A stretch of 20,924 bases of DNA from Alteromonadaceae bacterium (GCA_013393545.1 JABXHG010000131.1:1-20924), one strand, 5' to 3'; positions 8,430-16,511 are shown, numbered from the stretch's first letter. Notes: generated by a model from the letters alone, not told the origin. Translations and numbers: made by a program.

Positions 8430-8874
8430 TCTGGCTCTGACGCCCTCGGTCACCGCCGGCCTGCTGAGCGCCCTGCCCTGGGCGTTGCTGAGCGGCTTTG
8501 TGGTCATGGCGGGCATGTCTGGCAGCGCCCTGTTATTGATTGGATTACCACCACTGATACTTGGCGGTTGGCGCGCCTACCGGCGCTACGGCCTGCTGCT
8601 GGGCAAACGGGCCGTGATCGGCCTGAAGGCCGATAGCCAGGGGCTTCACTGCGCGCTGGCCAATGGCACGGAAACACCGGTGACACTAGACGGCGCGAGC
8701 AGCCTGGGCTGCTCCCTGCTGACCTTGAAATTCCGGCCTGCCGGCACCATGTCCGGAAGACTGTTTACCGTGATTATCAGCAAACCGGGATTATTGCCGG
8801 CCAATGCCCCGGCCGACGACTGCCGGCGCCTGAAGATGTGGCTCCGGGCCGGCCACACCCTCATCCCGCGCTGA
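8413..8874 (+). CDS. YgfX-like small inner-membrane protein
   Basis: A 153-residue protein with a GTG start inside the last codons of sdhE. Two adjacent hydrophobic stretches (about 14-34 and 38-54) are followed by the basic WRAYRRYG segment and a cytoplasmic domain. Size, membrane hairpin and position next to sdhE match the YgfX (CptA) family; in E. coli YgfX was reported to disturb FtsZ/MreB and to be countered by the neighbouring SdhE/CptB. Sequence similarity in this family is weak, so the name rests mainly on context and topology. No clear ribosome binding site precedes the GTG; coupling with sdhE is assumed. Confidence 0.75.
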   Translation: MSSQLDLALTPSVTAGLLSALPWALLSGFVVMAGMSGSALLLIGLPPLILGGWRAYRRYGLLLGKRAVIGLKADSQGLHCALANGTETPVTLDGASSLGCSLLTLKFRPAGTMSGRLFTVIISKPGLLPANAPADDCRRLKMWLRAGHTLIPR

Positions 8875-8901
8875 CGTTCACCGATCCAACCGGAGAACAT
8901 C

Positions 8902-9867
8902 ATGAACACCAACACACTCGAGCAGAGCATTCCGGCACTGGCCGGCTACGCCCCCCTGCCCCACAGGCATGTGGTTCGGATCAGCGGGCCGGGTGCCGAC
9001 AAGTTTGTCCAGGGCCAGTTCAGCCAGAACGTAGAGGAAGTGACCAGCTCTCAGTCTCTGCGCGCCGCGGCCTGCACCCCGAAAGGCCGCGCCTACCTGC
9101 TAACCCGCCTGGTGCGCGACGGCGACGACCTGCTGATGGACGTTGAAGACGACCTGGCAGACGAGGCCCTGGGCCAGCTGAAGAAATACCTGATGCTGTT
9201 CCGGGGCACGACCATGGAAACTGAACCACAGGCCCGAATATTCGGCGTAATAGGTGAACAGGCCGCCGCCGAACTGGCCGGTGATGCCGGCCGCTCACTG
9301 ACCGAGGTCGGCCAGGTAGCCGCCCTCGATAACGGCTATTTGTTACGGCTTGAGAGCCTGCCCGGCGAAATCCCGCGCTTCGAATTTTGGCAGACCGGTG
9401 ATCAGCCTCCGGCCCTGGAAGGCCCTGAACCGTTAACAGCCGAACAATGGCAGGCCGCCAGCATTGCCGCCGGGGTACCCTGGCTGACACCGGCCACGGT
9501 TCAAGCCTATGTACCCCAGATGCTGAATCTGCAGCACCTGCAGGGCGTGCATTTCAAGAAAGGCTGCTACACCGGGCAGGAAGTGGTAGCGCGCATGCAC
9601 TTTCTCGGGCAACTGAAAAAAAGCCTGTTCCGGATGAATTTCGCCGGCACCCAACAGGCACCAGCTCCGGGCAGCAAACTGGTGGCAGACGGCAAGGCCG
9701 TGGGCGAAGTGGTCAACTCGGTGATGACCACGGCTGACCAGGGCACCCTGTTGGCGGTAATCCGGCACGATGCCGCCACCAAACCCTTACAGCTGGAAGC
9801 AGATGCAGCCGTTGCCCTGACACCGGTTGCGCTTCCCTACCCGGTCCCCGAACGGGAAGACACCTGA
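8902..9867 (+). CDS. ygfZ: Folate-binding Fe-S maturation protein YgfZ
   Basis: YgfZ is a tetrahydrofolate-binding protein of the glycine-cleavage T-protein fold that supports synthesis or repair of certain Fe-S enzymes, including MiaB and succinate dehydrogenase. The 321-residue product carries the family signature KGCYTGQE at 220-227, with its essential cysteine at 221, followed by VVARMHFLGQLKK. A good ribosome binding site, GGAG, lies 6 nt before the ATG. It comes 27 bp after ygfX and probably closes the nadB-sdhE-ygfX-ygfZ operon. Confidence 0.93.
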   Translation: MNTNTLEQSIPALAGYAPLPHRHVVRISGPGADKFVQGQFSQNVEEVTSSQSLRAAACTPKGRAYLLTRLVRDGDDLLMDVEDDLADEALGQLKKYLMLFRGTTMETEPQARIFGVIGEQAAAELAGDAGRSLTEVGQVAALDNGYLLRLESLPGEIPRFEFWQTGDQPPALEGPEPLTAEQWQAASIAAGVPWLTPATVQAYVPQMLNLQHLQGVHFKKGCYTGQEVVARMHFLGQLKKSLFRMNFAGTQQAPAPGSKLVADGKAVGEVVNSVMTTADQGTLLAVIRHDAATKPLQLEADAAVALTPVALPYPVPEREDT

Positions 9868-9892
9868 GCCAACCACACAAACTGATGAAATT

Positions 9893-9901
9893 TGCTATAG
9901 A
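9893..9901 (+). promoter_or_regulatory. Possible extended -10 promoter element for the HDOD gene
   Basis: In the 103-bp gap after ygfZ there is TGCTATAGA, an extended -10 (TGn then TATAGA, 4/6), about 70 bp before the HDOD start codon. I see no -35 match at the right distance. A small hairpin GGGC-tttc-GCCC (9925-9936) and the palindrome ATAGCTAT (9911-9918) lie between it and the gene. Weak evidence. Confidence 0.25.
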
Positions 9902-9970
9902 ATAAGGCAGATAGCTATTTTAGAGGGCTTTCGCCCAATCGCTCTCAAGACAAGCGGAATGTAACGGATC

Positions 9971-10804
9971 ATGGCAAACATTATTGAAACCATTAAGGCG
10001 GACCTGACCCAGGCCATCGACAACGACAAACTGGTGCTCCCCACTTTGCCGGAAGTGGCCCTGAAGGTTCGCGAAATTGCCGAAGCCGAAGACTCGGCCA
10101 TTGCTGACCTGGTCAAGGTCATCAGCAACGACACGGCCCTGTCGGCACGAATTATCCGCGTGTGCAACAGCCCCCTGTTCAGGGGCACCCGCAGCATTGA
10201 AAACCTGAACATGGCGGTCAGCCGGTTGGGTATGGCCTACACCAGCAACCTGGCCATGGGTCTGGCCATGGAGCAGATGTTCCAGGCAACCTCCGACATG
10301 ATCGACCGGCGCCTGCGCCACACCTGGCAAGTGAGCACGGAAGTGGCCGGCATCTGCCACGTATTGGCCCAGCACTACACTGGCCTGAAAGCCGACCAGG
10401 CAACTCTCGCCGGCCTGGTGCATCTGATTGGCGTGCTGCCCATTCTGCGCTACGTAGAAGATCAGGATCTGCAGATCAGCAGCATCATGCTGGACAAGGT
10501 AATCGACGAACTGCACTCCAAAATCGGCACTCTGATTCTAAAGAAATGGGATTTCCCGAAAGACCTGCAGAACGTTCCCATGGAATACGCCAATTTCAGC
10601 CGAGAGGTTCCGACTGCCGATTACGCCGACCTGGTCATGGTCGCCAACCTGCAAATTGTGACCGGCACCGACCACCCGTGGAACGAGATGGATCTGACCA
10701 AGATCTCCGCCTTCCAGCGTCTGGGCCTGGACCCGGAAACGGACATGACCGAAGAAGAAGACCTCAACGCCCAGATGGAAGCGGCCATGGCTCTGCTGAA
10801 ATAA
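9971..10804 (+). CDS. HDOD-domain signalling protein
   Basis: A 277-residue stand-alone HDOD protein. The domain runs from about 20 (LVLPTLPEVALKVREIAE) through ISNDTALSARIIRVCNSPLF (51-70) to about 215. HDOD proteins are HD-related but usually lack phosphohydrolase activity and act in signalling, often beside chemotaxis or cyclic-di-GMP genes. Here the position where HDOD proteins often have an HDIG-like motif reads HLIG (151-154), so the metal-binding Asp is missing and catalysis is unlikely. The C-terminus is acidic (MTEEEDLNAQMEAAM). The next gene on the same strand is a chemoreceptor with its own promoter. Exact role unknown. Confidence 0.85.
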   Translation: MANIIETIKADLTQAIDNDKLVLPTLPEVALKVREIAEAEDSAIADLVKVISNDTALSARIIRVCNSPLFRGTRSIENLNMAVSRLGMAYTSNLAMGLAMEQMFQATSDMIDRRLRHTWQVSTEVAGICHVLAQHYTGLKADQATLAGLVHLIGVLPILRYVEDQDLQISSIMLDKVIDELHSKIGTLILKKWDFPKDLQNVPMEYANFSREVPTADYADLVMVANLQIVTGTDHPWNEMDLTKISAFQRLGLDPETDMTEEEDLNAQMEAAMALLK

Positions 10805-10826
10805 TCTCAGCCAGTAACTCTCCTGC

Positions 10827-10852
10827 CTGGCGGCCGCCCTCCCGGCCGCCAG
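10827..10852 (+). terminator. Perfect 10-bp GC inverted repeat after the HDOD gene
   Basis: CTGGCGGCCG (10827-10836) and CGGCCGCCAG (10843-10852) are exact reverse complements with a 6-nt loop, 22 bp past the HDOD stop codon. The stem would be very stable in RNA. There is no U-run after it, so termination is possible but not assured. It lies just upstream of the FliA-like promoter of the chemoreceptor, which makes insulation of the two genes a sensible role. Confidence 0.5.
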
Positions 10853-10862
10853 AGCCATACCC

Positions 10863-10889
10863 TCAAGTTTCTCTACCTGCCGCCGTAAA
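10863..10889 (+). promoter_or_regulatory. Candidate FliA (sigma-28) promoter of the chemoreceptor gene
   Basis: TCAAGTTT (10863-10870, 7/8 to TAAAGTTT) is followed by exactly 11 bp and then GCCGTAAA (10882-10889, 6/8 to GCCGATAA). This is the flagellar sigma-28 promoter layout, and it sits where a late flagellar/chemotaxis gene would need it. Transcription would start near 10896, about 31 nt before the ATG. Confidence 0.6.
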
Positions 10890-10926
10890 CCCGTAAAACA
10901 CTTGCCGGATTAAGGATGTCGACCGC

Positions 10927-12543
10927 ATGCCCGTTACCATCAAGGCCCGGATGCTGGCCTCTATTGCCCTGACCATTGCCCTCATCCTGATCGCCCTGGG
11001 CTTCACCCTGCGCGGGGTCGAGCAGGTAGGCGACGAATTCGTGCAGTACCTGGAAACCAACCAGGCCCGCATCGATGCGCTCAACACCATGTATGGCGAA
11101 GGCCTGCTCGGCGGCGTTGCCTCGCGCAACAAGATCTTCAATCCGACGCTGGAACTGCCGTTCAAAATCGTCCAGCGTACCGACGAGAATTTCCAGGCAT
11201 CGCTGAGCTTCCTGCAAGACTCCTTCACCGGCCAACCCGACACCCAGGCCACCCTCAACCAGATCGGTAAACAGTGGCAAACCACCCGCCAGGCCCGCGA
11301 GCGCGTGCTGGAGCTGGCCGATAACCGGCAAACCGAACAGGCGGCGCAAATTCTCGCCAATACCGAAAACCCGGCCTGGCGGGAAATCCGTATCGCCCTG
11401 GACGAGTTAATGCAGGCCGAAAAACAGGCCACCGCCGCTGCCCGCAGCCAGGTGCAGGATAAAGTCTCGCAAACCTGGGCCAGCGGCCTGGTGGTGGGCG
11501 CGCTTGCCATTCTGGCGGTGCTGGTGGTGAATCTTGTGATCATTGGCATGGTCATCAAACGCATCAACCACACCCGCGACATGGTCAGAGACCTGGCTGC
11601 CGGCGAGGGTGATCTAACCCGCCGGCTGGACATCCAGGGCAAGGATGAAATTGCCCAGATGTCCGGCAGCATCAACCAGTTCATCGACAAGGTACACAAA
11701 CTGGTGCGTGAAGTGACGGACTCCACCCATCAGGTGGCGGCGGCGGCCGAACAGCTGGCTACCATTACCGATCAATCCAGCCAGGCCGTCAATCAGGAGC
11801 AGCAGCAAACCGAGCAGGTTGCCACCGCCATGAATGAGATGACTGCGACCGTGCAGGACGTGGCTCAACATGCCCTGAGCGCCTCTGAAGCAGCCCAGGA
11901 GGCAAACGAGCAGTCCAGAACCGGCAGCACCGTGGTCGCCGACAGCGAGCAAAGCATCGATGCGCTGGCAGGCGAGGTTCAGAATGCCGCCGACATGATG
12001 GAAGAGGTAAGCAAAGACAGCGACGAAATCGGCACGGTGCTGGATGTGATCCGGGAAATCGCCGACCAGACCAACCTGCTGGCCCTGAACGCCGCCATCG
12101 AAGCCGCACGGGCCGGCGAACAGGGGCGAGGCTTTGCCGTAGTGGCGGACGAAGTACGGGGTCTGGCGCAGCGCACCCAGAAATCCACTGAAGACATCCA
12201 GGGCATGATCGAACGGCTACAGAAAGGCACCGCACGGGCCGTGACCACCATGCGCAAGGGCCGCGATCAGGCCACACAGAGCGTGGAAGCCGCCGCCCAG
12301 GCAAGGGAAGCGCTGACCCGAATTACAGATGCAGTGGGGCGTATCAGCGACATGAACGCCAGCATCGCCAGCGCGGCGGAAGAACAGTCCTCGGTGGCCG
12401 AAGAGATCAACCGCAACATCACCAGCATCAACGACATTACCGCACACGTGCAGACCGGCTCCGAGCAAACCCGCAAATCCAGCAGCGAACTCGCTCAACT
12501 GGCCGATCAGTTACAGAATGTGGTGGGTCACTTCCGGGTGTAG
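10927..12543 (+). CDS. Methyl-accepting chemotaxis protein
   Basis: A 538-residue transmembrane chemoreceptor. Order: transmembrane helix 1 (about 9-29); a periplasmic sensor of about 155 residues, helical and probably a four-helix bundle; transmembrane helix 2 (about 185-209); a HAMP linker (about 210-262, with [13 protein letters not shown]); and a long coiled-coil signalling domain. The kinase-control tip [20 protein letters not shown] and the following [21 protein letters not shown] (377-417) is near-invariant in this family and contacts CheA/CheW. No CheR-binding pentapeptide is seen at the C-terminus. AAGGA lies 10 nt before the ATG. The ligand cannot be told from sequence. Its last 16 bp overlap the end of the convergent ung gene. 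Confidence 0.95.
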   Translation: MPVTIKARMLASIALTIALILIALGFTLRGVEQVGDEFVQYLETNQARIDALNTMYGEGLLGGVASRNKIFNPTLELPFKIVQRTDENFQASLSFLQDSFTGQPDTQATLNQIGKQWQTTRQARERVLELADNRQTEQAAQILANTENPAWREIRIALDELMQAEKQATAAARSQVQDKVSQTWASGLVVGALAILAVLVVNLVIIGMVIKRINHTRDMVRDLAAGEGDLTRRLDIQGKDEIAQMSGSINQFIDKVHKLVREVTDSTHQVAAAAEQLATITDQSSQAVNQEQQQTEQVATAMNEMTATVQDVAQHALSASEAAQEANEQSRTGSTVVADSEQSIDALAGEVQNAADMMEEVSKDSDEIGTVLDVIREIADQTNLLALNAAIEAARAGEQGRGFAVVADEVRGLAQRTQKSTEDIQGMIERLQKGTARAVTTMRKGRDQATQSVEAAAQAREALTRITDAVGRISDMNASIASAAEEQSSVAEEINRNITSINDITAHVQTGSEQTRKSSSELAQLADQLQNVVGHFRV

Positions 12544-13262
12544 CGGGCGAGCAAGTCAGCTTTTGGCGGCAGCGCCCAGTTCACCGGGCGTTGCCCCCGC
12601 GATTCCAACCACTGATTTGCCTGCGAGAAATGCCGGCAGCCAAAAAAACCACGGTAGGCGCTCAATGGTGACGGGTGCGGCCCTTCCAGCACCAGATGCC
12701 GCTGCCGGTCAATGTGCTTGCCCTTCTTGCGGGCATAACCGCCCCAGAGTAGAAACACCACGTTTTCCCGCTGCTGGTTGATGGTGTCAATCACCTTGTC
12801 GGTAAAGACTTCCCAACCCTTGTTCTGGTGCGCCCCGGCATTGCCCTGCTCCACCGTCAGCACACTGTTCAGTAGCAACACTCCCTGTTCCGCCCAGGGC
12901 TGCAGACAGCCGTGATCAGGCGGAGCTATACCCAAGTCACTCTTGATTTCCTTGAAGATATTCACCAGCGACGGTGGTGGCGGTACATCCGGGCGCACGG
13001 AAAAGCACAGCCCGTGAGCCTGACCCGGGCTGTGGTACGGGTCCTGGCCCAGAATCACCACAGACACCTCGTTCAAAGGGGTACTGTTCAATGCATTGAA
13101 ACAGAGCTGGCTGGGCGGGAACAGCACTTTACCAGCGGCTTCCTCATCGGCGAGGAATTGGGCCAGCTGCTGCATATAGGGCTGTTGGAACTGGTCGGAA
13201 AGAAACTCATCCCAGCCTCGACCGGGCTTGAGCTGACTGGCAAGTACATCTACCGGCGGCAT
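12528..13262 (-). CDS. ung: Uracil-DNA glycosylase, family 1
   Basis: Ung removes uracil from DNA to begin base excision repair. The 244-residue product has the water-activating loop GQDPYH (72-77, catalytic Asp74), the LLLNSVLTV segment (129-137) and the DNA-intercalating HPSPLSA loop (196-202, His196). The start at 13262 ([11 protein letters not shown]) is favoured by GGGAGAG about 8 nt upstream; open-frame extensions to 13283 or 13331 lack support. It lies 74 bp downstream of lysS and converges on the chemoreceptor gene, overlapping it by 16 bp. Confidence 0.95.
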   Translation of the reverse strand: MPPVDVLASQLKPGRGWDEFLSDQFQQPYMQQLAQFLADEEAAGKVLFPPSQLCFNALNSTPLNEVSVVILGQDPYHSPGQAHGLCFSVRPDVPPPPSLVNIFKEIKSDLGIAPPDHGCLQPWAEQGVLLLNSVLTVEQGNAGAHQNKGWEVFTDKVIDTINQQRENVVFLLWGGYARKKGKHIDRQRHLVLEGPHPSPLSAYRGFFGCRHFSQANQWLESRGQRPVNWALPPKADLLARYTRK

Positions 13263-13287
13263 GGAAGTAGCTCTCCCTGTCATGGAA

Positions 13288-13329
13288 GGCAGCAGAGCCG
13301 GGTCTGGATGGCCAGAACCCGGCCCTGCC
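13288..13329 (-). terminator. Long imperfect hairpin after lysS
   Basis: GCCGGGTCTGG (13297-13307) pairs with CCAGAACCCGGC (13311-13322) with a one-base bulge and a short loop, and an outer GGCAG/CTGCC pair (13288-13292, 13325-13329) lengthens the stem. It begins 8 bp past the lysS stop. There is no clear U-run on the minus strand, so it may be a weak terminator or 3'-end stabiliser between lysS and ung. Confidence 0.45.
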
Positions 13330-13336
13330 AAGGCGA

Positions 13337-14875
13337 TCAGGACTCGTCGGAGTTGCCCTGCTCGGCTTTCTGCTCCGGGCGCATGGCCGGGAACAGGATC
13401 ACGTCACGGATGGACGGGGAATCGGTCAGCAGCATGGCCAGACGGTCGATGCCGATGCCTTCGCCAGCGGTCGGCGGCAGGCCGTATTCCAGGGCCATCA
13501 CGTAGTCTTCGTCGTAGAACATGGCCTCATCGTCGCCGGCGTCCTTCTCGGCCACCTGGGCGCGGAAACGCTCGGCCTGGTCTTCGGCATCATTCAGCTC
13601 GGAGAAGCCATTGGCGATTTCGCGGCCACCCACGAACAGCTCGAAGCGTTCGGTGACGAACGGATCACTGTCCTTGCAGCGCGCCAGCGGCGACACTTCT
13701 TTCGGGTAATCTGTAATGAAGGTCGGCTGCATCAGGCGATGCTCGGCGGTTTCCTCGAAGATCTCCACCTGAATCTTGCCCAGGCCCCAGATGTCTTTTG
13801 CCTGGATACCCAGCTGTTTCGCCAGCTCGCTCGCCTGGGCCTTGTCCGCCAGCTGCTCACGGGTCACTTCCGGGTTATGGCGCAGAATCGCGTCCACCAC
13901 GGTCAGACGCTCGAACGGCTTGCCGAAATCGTATTCCACGGTTTCTTCGCTGCCGTCTTTCAGCACTCGGGTGTTAGTGACCGTGGTGGTGCCCAGTACT
14001 TGCTCAGTAATCGTGCGCAGCATCTCCTCGGTCAGGTCCATCAGGTCGTTGTAATCGGCAAACGCCTGGTAGAACTCCACCATGGTGAACTCGGGGTTGT
14101 GCCGGGTGGACAGCCCTTCATTACGGAAGTTGCGGTTGATCGCGAATACCCGCGCAAAACCACCGACAACCAAACGCTTGAGGAATAGTTCCGGCGCAAT
14201 ACGCAGGTACATGTCGATGCCCAGCGCATTGTGATGGGTGATAAACGGCCGCGCGGTGGCGCCACCGGGGATCACCTGCAGCATGGGGGTTTCCACTTCC
14301 ATGTAATCCCGCTCGGTGAAGTACTGGCGCATCACGTTGATGATTTTCGAACGGGCGTAAAACACCCGTCGGCTGTCCTCGTTCATCATCAGGTCGACGT
14401 ACCGGTGACGATAGCGCGCCTCGGTGTCGGTCAGCCCCTTGTGCTTCTCCGGCAGCGGGCGCAGGGATTTGGTGAGCAGAACGTATTCGTCCATGGTCAC
14501 GTACAGATCGCCCTTGCCGGACTTGGACAGGGTGCCCCGCACGCCCACGATGTCGCCCAGGTCCCAGTGTTTGGTGTCTTTCTGAACGTCCTTGGAGGCG
14601 TAGATCTGGATGCGGCCAGTCATGTCCTGAACCACCTTGAACGCCTTGCGATCCAGCATCATGCGGCCGGCAATGGCCACCTGGATGCCCATTTCCGCCA
14701 GCTCTTCCTTCGATTTATCACCGTATTTTTCCTGCAGCTCGGCAGCGGTGGCATCGCGGCGGAAGTCGTTCGGGAACGAATTGCCCTGTTCGCGCATGGC
14801 GGCCAGTTTGGCGCGGCGCTCGGCAATCAGCTTGTTTTCCTCGTGCTGTGCGGCGTTCTGGGTCTGTTCAGTCAT
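13337..14875 (-). CDS. lysS: Lysyl-tRNA synthetase, class II
   Basis: LysS charges tRNA-Lys with lysine. At 512 residues it has the normal class II layout: an N-terminal OB-fold anticodon-binding domain (about 64-145, with [10 protein letters not shown]) and a catalytic core with motif 2 ([18 protein letters not shown], about 247-264) and motif 3 ([11 protein letters not shown], 473-483) for ATP and acceptor-end binding. The start ATG has GTGAG about 6 nt upstream. It follows prfB by 51 bp on the same strand, the same pairing as the E. coli prfB-lysS operon. Confidence 0.97.
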   Translation of the reverse strand: MTEQTQNAAQHEENKLIAERRAKLAAMREQGNSFPNDFRRDATAAELQEKYGDKSKEELAEMGIQVAIAGRMMLDRKAFKVVQDMTGRIQIYASKDVQKDTKHWDLGDIVGVRGTLSKSGKGDLYVTMDEYVLLTKSLRPLPEKHKGLTDTEARYRHRYVDLMMNEDSRRVFYARSKIINVMRQYFTERDYMEVETPMLQVIPGGATARPFITHHNALGIDMYLRIAPELFLKRLVVGGFARVFAINRNFRNEGLSTRHNPEFTMVEFYQAFADYNDLMDLTEEMLRTITEQVLGTTTVTNTRVLKDGSEETVEYDFGKPFERLTVVDAILRHNPEVTREQLADKAQASELAKQLGIQAKDIWGLGKIQVEIFEETAEHRLMQPTFITDYPKEVSPLARCKDSDPFVTERFELFVGGREIANGFSELNDAEDQAERFRAQVAEKDAGDDEAMFYDEDYVMALEYGLPPTAGEGIGIDRLAMLLTDSPSIRDVILFPAMRPEQKAEQGNSDES

Positions 14876-14916
14876 GTTGGCTCACTAAAGAAGTCGGGGT
14901 TGTCCGTGATGGTTGA

Positions 14917-14938
14917 ATGGCGCTGCTTACAGCGCCAT
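14917..14938 (-). repeat. Hairpin with the prfB stop codon in its loop
   Basis: ATGGCGCTG and CAGCGCCAT (14930-14938 and 14917-14925 on the plus strand) form a perfect 9-bp stem with a 4-nt loop. The loop, TAAG on the minus strand, contains the prfB stop codon. There is no U-run after it, so it is not an ordinary terminator. A terminating ribosome on prfB would melt it, so it could act as an attenuator or RNA-processing site between prfB and lysS. Confidence 0.5.
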
Positions 14939-16022
14939 CTTCAGACTGGCTTCAATAAACTTGTCGATGTCGCCATCCAACACGGTCTGGGTGTTGCTGG
15001 TCTCGACCTTGGTGCGCAGATCCTTGATGCGGCTGTCATCCAGAACGTAGGAACGAATCTGGCTGCCCCAGCCGATGTCGGATTTGGCATCTTCCTGTTT
15101 CTGCTTCTCGGCGTTGCGTTCCTGCATTTCGCGCTCGAACAGCTTGGCTTTCAGCTGTTTCATGGCCTGGTCTTTGTTCTGGTGCTGGCTTCGGCCAGCC
15201 TGACAAGCCACGACAATCCCGGTCGGGTTGTGGGTCAATCGCACGGCGGATTCGGTCCGGTTAACGTGCTGACCACCGGCGCCAGAAGCGCGGTACACAT
15301 CCACCCGCAGGTCGGCCGGGTTGATTTCGATTTCGAAGCTGTCGTCCACTTCCGGTGATACGAATACGGAGGAGAACGAGGTGTGCCGGCGGTTGCCGGA
15401 ATCGAATGGTGATTTGCGCACCAGGCGGTGTACGCCGGTTTCGGTACGCAGCCAGCCGTAGGCATGGTCACCCTGGATGTGGATGGTGGCGCTCTTGATG
15501 CCCGCCACATCGCCCTCCTGAAGTTCGACGATCTCGGCCTTGAAGCCACGACGTTCGGCCCAGCGCAGGTACATGCGCAGCAGCATGTTGGCCCAGTCCT
15601 GAGCCTCGGTGCCGCCGGAACCGGCCTGGATGTCCAGGTAGGCGTTATTGGCGTCCATTTCGCCGGAAAACATACGGCGGAATTCGAGCTTTTCCAGCTC
15701 TTTGTCCATCAAGGAAAGATCGCCTTCGATGTCTTCGACGGTCCCCTCGTCCTCTTCTTCCACGGCCATGTCGAGCAGGCTTTCGGCGTCGCTCAGGCCG
15801 TTGGAGAGGTTGTCGATGGTGCGAACGATCAGCTCAAGATCGGATTGTTCTTTGCCCAGGGCCTGGGCCCGGTCGGGGTTGTCCCAGACGGTGGGCTGTT
15901 CGAGCTCGCGCTCGACTTCGGTCAGTCTTTCACTACGGCGATCGTAGTCAAAGATACCCCCTCAGCGCTTCGGTGCGCTCGCGAAGTTCTTTAATCTTCG
16001 TCACTATGGGATTAACTTCCAT
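14927..16022 (-). CDS. prfB: Peptide chain release factor 2, with programmed +1 frameshift
   Basis: RF2 ends translation at UGA and UAA codons. The gene is split over two frames: 24 codons from the ATG (16020-16022) reading [20 protein letters not shown] to RGYL, then CTT TGA C, where skipping the T at 15950 continues the frame as DYDRRSERL for 340 more residues (15949 down to 14927). The total is 364 residues, against 365 in E. coli. The frameshift signal is complete: an internal Shine-Dalgarno-like AGGGGG three bases before CTT TGA. The codon-reading motif SPF is at 204-206 and the catalytic GGQ at 249-251. Residue 245 (YRASGAGGQ) is Ala, as in most bacteria, not the Thr of E. coli K-12. 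Frameshifting makes synthesis self-limiting, since abundant RF2 stops at the UGA. Confidence 0.97.
15943..15962 (-). promoter_or_regulatory. prfB programmed +1 frameshift site
   Basis: The minus strand reads AGG GGG TAT CTT TGA C. The slippery CTT codon is followed by an in-frame UGA (15948-15950), and the G-rich AGGGGG (15957-15962) just upstream pairs with 16S rRNA to promote the slip. This is the classical element found in most bacterial prfB genes. Confidence 0.96.
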
Positions 16023-16070
16023 GGAATCTCTTCTCGCGTTGGGAAATGATGCGATGAAATCAGGGGGCGG

Positions 16071-16099
16071 ATTCTACCGGAATTCGCGGGTTAAATCAG
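16071..16099 (-). promoter_or_regulatory. Candidate sigma-70 promoter of prfB
   Basis: On the minus strand TAGAAT (16071-16076, 5/6 to TATAAT) lies 17 bp from CTGATT (16094-16099, 3/6 to TTGACA), about 50 bp before the prfB ATG. The repeat element separates prfB from recJ, so a promoter of its own is expected. The -35 match is weak. Confidence 0.4.
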
Positions 16100-16167
16100 C
16101 TGGTCTTGGGTAGGGAGTTGGCGCACCTGGCTTGCTGGATTTGGTGCGAGCACAGAATGCGGATGGC

Positions 16168-16289
16168 CTTTCCGGGAGACGCCGTGAATACATCCCTGGC
16201 AGATTTTTGCTCCTGCAAAATCTGCACTCCCACCATCCATGGCGATCGTGCTTGACGAAAACATCCATGTTTTCGACACTCCCGGAAAG
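16168..16289. repeat. Probable dispersed repeat element with 11-bp terminal inverted repeats
   Basis: CTTTCCGGGAG (16168-16178) is matched exactly by CTCCCGGAAAG (16279-16289), enclosing 100 bp. Inside are two further hairpins: GCAGATTTTTGC-tcct-GCAAAATCTGC (16199-16225, one bulged T) and CGAAAACAT-cc-ATGTTTTCG (16256-16275, perfect). The element also holds three copies of ATCC(A/C)TG, at 16192, 16235 and 16264, the latter two at palindrome centres. I recall similar intergenic repeats in Marinobacter and related genera, but only one copy lies in this window, so dispersal is inferred. No transposase or target duplication is evident. Confidence 0.6.
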
Positions 16290-16415
16290 CTAATCCTCAC
16301 CCTGCACCCAAGACTGCCTGCAAACCGCTGGCTCGACAAACCAGATTCTTAAGCAGCCTGAAACCTCGTTTCACGCAGGCATCCTCTGTAATCGAAAACT
16401 TCCCCAGCCTTTCCA

Positions 16416-16501
16416 TTCCGTTTTATTCCGTGTCTTCCGTAGCAAAGAACATCTTTTTTATCCTTCTTCTTTTTATTTCGTGTTCTTTCGTGGATTTCGT
16501 G
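16416..16501. repeat. Two trios of TTCCGT / TTTCGTG repeats with equal spacing
   Basis: Plus-strand TTCCGT begins at 16416, 16426 and 16435; TTTCGTG begins at 16476, 16486 and 16495. Both trios have steps of 10 then 9 bases, and they lie 60 bases apart across a T-rich tract. On the minus strand they read as CACGAAA and ACGGAA words, directly after the recJ stop. Intergenic runs of CACGAA/CACGGAA words are known to me from various bacteria, without an agreed function. Confidence 0.6.
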
Positions 16502-16511
16502 GCCAAAAAAG

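Larger units (their letters stand above)
16023..16511. other. 489-bp non-coding gap between recJ and prfB
   Basis: No open frame here has a credible start, family motif or codon pattern. From the prfB side it holds a candidate prfB promoter (16071-16099), a structured element with terminal inverted repeats (16168-16289), and a T-rich tract with two trios of short repeats (16416-16501) that abuts the recJ stop codon. Most neighbouring genes are packed within tens of bases or overlap, so the length of this gap stands out. Confidence 0.8.

Noticed and set aside
14231..15358. 375-codon plus-strand open frame across lysS and prfB
   Set aside because: Spans two well-identified opposite-strand genes and their gap; no motifs or ribosome binding site.
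16074..16339. Small open frames (64 and 82 codons) in the recJ-prfB gap
   Set aside because: They run through the hairpins and terminal inverted repeats of the repeat element, with no ribosome binding site and no recognisable protein family.
16500..16511. T6 run right after the recJ stop as a terminator
   Set aside because: No stable stem precedes the run within the end of recJ, so it lacks the hairpin needed for intrinsic termination.
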